NCBI GenBank assembly: GCA_031266495.1
Contig: JAISAX010000097.1
Span: 1-7,992, forward strand
Length of the DNA: 7,992 nucleotides
Direction of reading: 5' to 3'
DNA from: Opitutaceae bacterium
Lineage (GTDB): Bacteria; Verrucomicrobiota; Verrucomicrobiae; Opitutales; Opitutaceae
Positions 5,401 through 7,992 of this stretch are shown piece by piece. Numbering within the stretch: position 1 is the first letter of the stretch; each line of letters starts with the position of its first letter. The translations under genes and the position numbers were made by a program. Below the pieces are notes generated by a model. It searched no databases, was not told the origin of the DNA, and was given only the letters and a program-made list of their open reading frames with translations.

Positions 5401-6582
5401 TCATTTTTCCGGGGAGGCGGTGGCGGGTGTTTGCGGTCCGGCGGACGGGAAACGGAAGGTGGCGGCGACGGGGCGGTGATCGCTGGCGCGGAGCACCTCG
5501 GGCGAATCGACAATCCAGGCGCGGACGGCGTGAGGCAACAGGGCGGGGGAGGCGAGGAGGTTGTCCACGCGCGACCAGGTTTCGCCGCGGGCGTAAAAAT
5601 GCGTCCAGGTCAGGCCCTGGCGGTCGGCGGCGCGAAGCGGGGCGGAGATCGGGGTGCTGCCGCGCCGGAGCAGTGCGCGGACGGGGCGGCTGTCGATGAG
5701 GTCGTTGAAGTCGCCGGCGATCAGGAAGCGGGCGTCGGGAGCCGAGGGCGTCGGGAAGCGGCGGAGTATCCGGTTTCTGATGACGTCGGCCTCGCGGGCG
5801 CGCCACGTGGCGCTGGAGGGATCGTCGTTGTAGGTGGTGAGGCGGCTTTTCAGGTGGAGAATGAAGAGCGTGAGCGGTACCGGCGTCGTCGGCGCCGGCG
5901 ACGGCGCGGCAGGCGCAGCGGTGGCGGGGGAACCTCGGGCGGGGATGTCGAGCGTGGCTTCGAGGAGACCGCGGGCCACGTCCATGCGGCCGCCCCGGTA
6001 GGCGAACGTCATGTCGGTGTGCTCGCGGATGTCGCGCAGAGGGAGACGGGAGAGCACGGCGACACAGCGGGCTTTGTCGGTGGCGGTGGCGAGGACGTGA
6101 CGGTACGGGTAATCGCAGCCTTCGCCGGCGAGGTCGCGGCGCAGTTCTTCGAGGTACGGGGCGCCGCCGATTTCCTGGAGCGCGAGGACGTCGGCATCGA
6201 GCGCGCGGATGACGGCGCGAAGGGCGGTCTTTTCGGATTCGGGTTTCGGATACCCGGGCCGAAATTCGCCGTCGATGCGGCGGTCGATGGCGTTGTAGTT
6301 GCGGATGTTCCAGGTGGCGATGGTGAGTTCGTACGGGGCGCCGGCGGGCGCGGCGCGGAGGGGGGAGGGGGGGGACGCGAGGGCGAGAGCGAGGGTGAGA
6401 TGGAAAAGGGTGAGAAACAGAAGTGGATGCCTGTGTCGTGTCGGAGCGGAGAGGCAACGCTCACGGGCAGGGATGCCCGTGCCACGTCGATCCGGCGGCT
6501 TCGCCGTCCACGGGCTGGAAGCCCGTGCCACGTCGGAGGCGGGCGAGACGCCCGCGGCACTTTGGTCGCCGGGTGTTTTCAC
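5401..6582 (-). CDS. Secreted endonuclease/exonuclease/phosphatase (EEP) family protein
   Basis: The catalytic domain (about residues 84-378 of 393) has the full EEP set: ATWNIRN with Asn92, LQEIGG with metal-binding Glu137, ILHLKSR with His243, GDFND with Asp291/Asn293, SRVDN with Asp340, and SDHRP with Asp368/His369. It should therefore hydrolyse phosphodiesters (nucleic acid or phospholipid headgroup) with a divalent metal; the substrate is unknown. A hydrophobic core at about 54-70 followed by LRAAPA looks like a signal peptide, so it is probably exported. A Pro/Ala-rich insert lies at about 213-236. The start is uncertain. GTG 6582 forms a GTGA overlap with the upstream protease stop, which suggests coupling, but residues about 10-40 are then encoded by a hairpin repeat array. 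GTG 6531 or CTG 6420 are alternatives; no in-frame ATG lies near. Confidence 0.8.
   Translation of the reverse strand: MKTPGDQSAAGVSPASDVARASSPWTAKPPDRRGTGIPARERCLSAPTRHRHPLLFLTLFHLTLALALASPPSPLRAAPAGAPYELTIATWNIRNYNAIDRRIDGEFRPGYPKPESEKTALRAVIRALDADVLALQEIGGAPYLEELRRDLAGEGCDYPYRHVLATATDKARCVAVLSRLPLRDIREHTDMTFAYRGGRMDVARGLLEATLDIPARGSPATAAPAAPSPAPTTPVPLTLFILHLKSRLTTYNDDPSSATWRAREADVIRNRILRRFPTPSAPDARFLIAGDFNDLIDSRPVRALLRRGSTPISAPLRAADRQGLTWTHFYARGETWSRVDNLLASPALLPHAVRAWIVDSPEVLRASDHRPVAATFRFPSAGPQTPATASPEK
6462..6555. repeat. Array of three GC-rich hairpins with shared direct repeat
   Basis: Three perfect stems lie in a row: CACGGGCA/TGCCCGTG (6462-6469 with 6474-6481, 4-base loop), CACGGGCT/AGCCCGTG (6509-6516 with 6520-6527, 3-base loop) and GCGGGCG/CGCCCGC (6539-6545 with 6549-6555, 3-base loop). 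The first two are each followed by the same 15-mer start GCCCGTGCCACGTCG (6475-6489 and 6521-6535). Dispersed repeats of this GGCACGGGC...GCCCGTGCC look are familiar from Verrucomicrobia and Planctomycetes (recollection, not checked). Here they sit between the protease stop and the EEP signal peptide. Confidence 0.75.
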
Positions 6583-7838
6583 GGTCGGGTGGCGTCGGGC
6601 CCCAGCGCGGCTTCGCGTTCGGCGAGCGTGGGGTGCGAGTAATAAAATGCGCTGAAGAGCGGATGCGGGGTGAGGTTGGAGAGGTTTTTGCCGGAGAGCT
6701 TGCGCAGCGCGGCGATGAGCGGGGCGGGGCCGCCCATCGCCTGGCGGGCAAAGGCGTCGGCTTCGTATTCGTGCTTGCGCGAGAAATAACCGCCGAGCGG
6801 CGTCAGCCAGAAGGTCGCCAGTCCGCTGAGCAGGCCGAAGAGCAGGAAGGCGGGGGCGAGCGCGCCGGGGGGGAGTCCGAAGCCGGGGTTGAACCACGCG
6901 CTGCCGGCAAGCCAGGCGATGAGCGCGAAGCCGCCGAGTACGGCCGCGGCGGATACGGCGAGCATTTTCGGGATGTGGCCGCAGCGGTAGTGGCCGACTT
7001 CGTGCGCGAGCACCGCTTCGAGTTCTTCCGGCGTGAGTTGTTCGACAAGGGTATCGAAAAGGACGATACGGCGGAAGCGTCCGAAGCCGGTGAAGTAGGC
7101 GTTGGAGTGGCCGGAGCGTTTGCTGCCGTCGATGACTTCGATGGTCGAGGCGCGGAAGCCGGTGCGCCCGGCCAGCGACATGAGGCGCGCGCGCAGTTCG
7201 CCGTCGGGCAGGGGCGTGAGTTTGTTGAAGAGCGGAAGGATCAGCCGCGGGTAAAGCACCATCATCAGCAACTGGAACCCGAAAAAGAGGGCGAAGCCCC
7301 ACACCCACCACGCGCCGCCCGCCACGCGGACGAGCGAGAGGAGCGCCCAGAGCAGAGGGAAGCCGATGGCGAGGGCGAGGACGAGGCCTTTGAGTTTGTC
7401 GGTGATCCAGAGGGCGGGCGTGGATTTGTTGAACCCGAAGCGGGCTTCGAGGCGGAATTGTTCCCACCAGTCGAGCGGCAGGCCGGGCAGGCCGAGGAGC
7501 AGGCCGGTGACGAGGATGAAGAGCGCGTCGTCCCAGGCGCCGTCCGGCGCCCACGCGGCGATGTGGCTGAACAGCCACGGGAGCAGGCCGCTGGTGAGGA
7601 CGGCGGCGAGGATGACGGCGTCGAAAACCAGTTCGATGACGCCGAGGCGGTTTTTCGCCAGCGTGTAGGCGACGGATTTTTTGTACGTTTCGGGATCGAC
7701 GACGGCGGCGACGGCGGGCGGGGCCTGCTCGGCGTGGCGGCGGACTTCGGCACGGTTGAGCGCGGAAAGGGCGAACTGCGCGGCGAGCCGGACGGCAATC
7801 AAGAGGAGGACGATGGATAACACGGAGGAATAAATCAT
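6579..7838 (-). CDS. M48 family metallopeptidase, Ste24/CAAX-protease-like membrane protein
   Basis: The 419-residue product matches Ste24-type zinc proteases along its length. It has an N-terminal membrane helix (about 4-24), more helices at about 66-90, 104-122, 151-171 and 178-197, and the conserved GFNKST...TDKLK stretch at 135-150. Zinc-site motifs are HEVGH (279-283, His279/Glu280/His283) and EYEAD (357-361, Glu357 as third ligand). SNAYFTGF (245-252) and a C-terminal SHPTLAER (401-408) are also typical. Eukaryotic relatives trim prenylated proteins; bacterial ones are thought to act in membrane protein quality control, so the substrate is unknown. I chose ATG 7838 since the membrane helix starts there; an upstream in-frame extension to 7922 is low-complexity. 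No Shine-Dalgarno sequence is seen. Its stop overlaps the likely start of the EEP gene. Confidence 0.92.
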   Translation of the reverse strand: MIYSSVLSIVLLLIAVRLAAQFALSALNRAEVRRHAEQAPPAVAAVVDPETYKKSVAYTLAKNRLGVIELVFDAVILAAVLTSGLLPWLFSHIAAWAPDGAWDDALFILVTGLLLGLPGLPLDWWEQFRLEARFGFNKSTPALWITDKLKGLVLALAIGFPLLWALLSLVRVAGGAWWVWGFALFFGFQLLMMVLYPRLILPLFNKLTPLPDGELRARLMSLAGRTGFRASTIEVIDGSKRSGHSNAYFTGFGRFRRIVLFDTLVEQLTPEELEAVLAHEVGHYRCGHIPKMLAVSAAAVLGGFALIAWLAGSAWFNPGFGLPPGALAPAFLLFGLLSGLATFWLTPLGGYFSRKHEYEADAFARQAMGGPAPLIAALRKLSGKNLSNLTPHPLFSAFYYSHPTLAEREAALGPDATRP

Positions 7839-7912
7839 TGCCGGACAGGAGAGGGGAGCGGAGCGAAAGCGGGAAGCTGAAAAATACCGAGAAGTTACCC
7901 GGAGCGGCGGGA

Positions 7913-7934
7913 GCGGCGGCATTCCTGCCGCTGC
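7913..7934. repeat. Hairpin upstream of the protease gene
   Basis: GCGGCGGCA (7913-7921) pairs with TGCCGCTGC (7926-7934) over a TTCC loop, with one G-T wobble. On the minus strand the centre reads GGCAGGAATGCC, similar to the GGCAnnnnTGCC core of the first hairpin in the 6462-6555 array. It is preceded by a 9-bp tandem GGAGCGGCG (7901-7918). It lies 75 bases upstream of the protease ATG. Confidence 0.55.
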
Positions 7935-7937
7935 GAC

Positions 7938-7975
7938 GAGGCGCGAAGCCCCTTGCCCCTTGCCCCTTGCGCCTC
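7938..7975. repeat. 7-bp inverted repeat enclosing a GCCCCTT tandem repeat
   Basis: GAGGCGC (7938-7944) and GCGCCTC (7969-7975) are perfect inverted copies. The 24 bases between them are GAA plus exactly three copies of GCCCCTT (7948-7968). With the adjacent hairpin it fills the region upstream of the protease gene. It may be a dispersed repeat or part of the leader; no protein is encoded here. Confidence 0.6.
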
Positions 7976-7992
7976 TCTAACCGGCGACGCTT

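Noticed and set aside
6462..6555. CRISPR-like array
   Set aside because: Only two copies of a 15-mer occur, the third unit diverges, spacing is unequal, and no cas genes are present; the hairpins point to a dispersed repeat.
5368..6642. 424-residue plus-strand open frame
   Set aside because: It is antisense to the EEP gene and overlaps the receptor end; it is low-complexity Gly/Arg/Glu, while the opposite strand shows all EEP catalytic motifs.
6583..7578. Extension of the EEP open frame far upstream of GTG 6582
   Set aside because: That part overlaps the M48 gene in another frame and reads as Arg/Pro/Leu-rich chance sequence.
6423..7820. 465-residue plus-strand open frame
   Set aside because: It is antisense to the M48 protease gene, rich in Glu/Gly/Arg as expected from the complement of a GC-rich gene, and has no family resemblance, whereas the minus strand encodes complete zinc-protease motifs.

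Overview
The window looks like chromosomal DNA from a Verrucomicrobiota bacterium, most likely of the Opitutaceae. This is inferred from the protein set: a PEP-CTERM surface protein, a stand-alone pseudopilin-like protein with an H-X9-D motif, a LacI regulator, a TonB-dependent receptor (so a Gram-negative envelope), a Ste24-type M48 protease, high GC, and start codons mostly without clear Shine-Dalgarno sequences. No database search was possible, so the taxonomy is provisional.

Layout. Positions 1-193 hold no convincing gene. From 194 to 3083 three genes lie on the minus strand in transcription order: a LacI-family regulator (3083 to 2052), a pseudopilin-like protein (1934 to 1257) and a PEP-CTERM protein (1120 to 194). 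A 312-base gap (3084-3395) then separates the divergent lacI and receptor genes. It carries a 111-bp hairpin-rich inverted-repeat element. The TonB-dependent receptor (3396-5378, plus strand) converges, with 22 bases between stops, on a minus-strand pair: a Ste24-like membrane protease (7838 to 6579) and a secreted endonuclease/exonuclease/phosphatase (EEP) protein (to 5401). That pair appears translationally coupled through a GTGA overlap. The last ~150 bases, upstream of the protease, contain two hairpins and a heptamer tandem repeat.

How the genes may work together. The left block reads as a surface module: a sugar-type regulator beside an exported pseudopilin-like protein and an exosortase-anchored, lectin-like protein. 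The right block is envelope-related: an outer-membrane receptor, an inner-membrane protease and an exported phosphoesterase-fold enzyme. The left block is visibly less GC-rich than the right, and the change falls in the gap with the repeat element.

The observations most worth following are the inverted-repeat element at 3197-3307, a three-hairpin array apparently read in frame as the N-terminus of the EEP protein, homopolymeric G/C tracts in a receptor gene and upstream of a surface-protein gene, and the receptor's non-standard plug. No CRISPR array, tRNA, rRNA, transposase or obvious defence system was seen.
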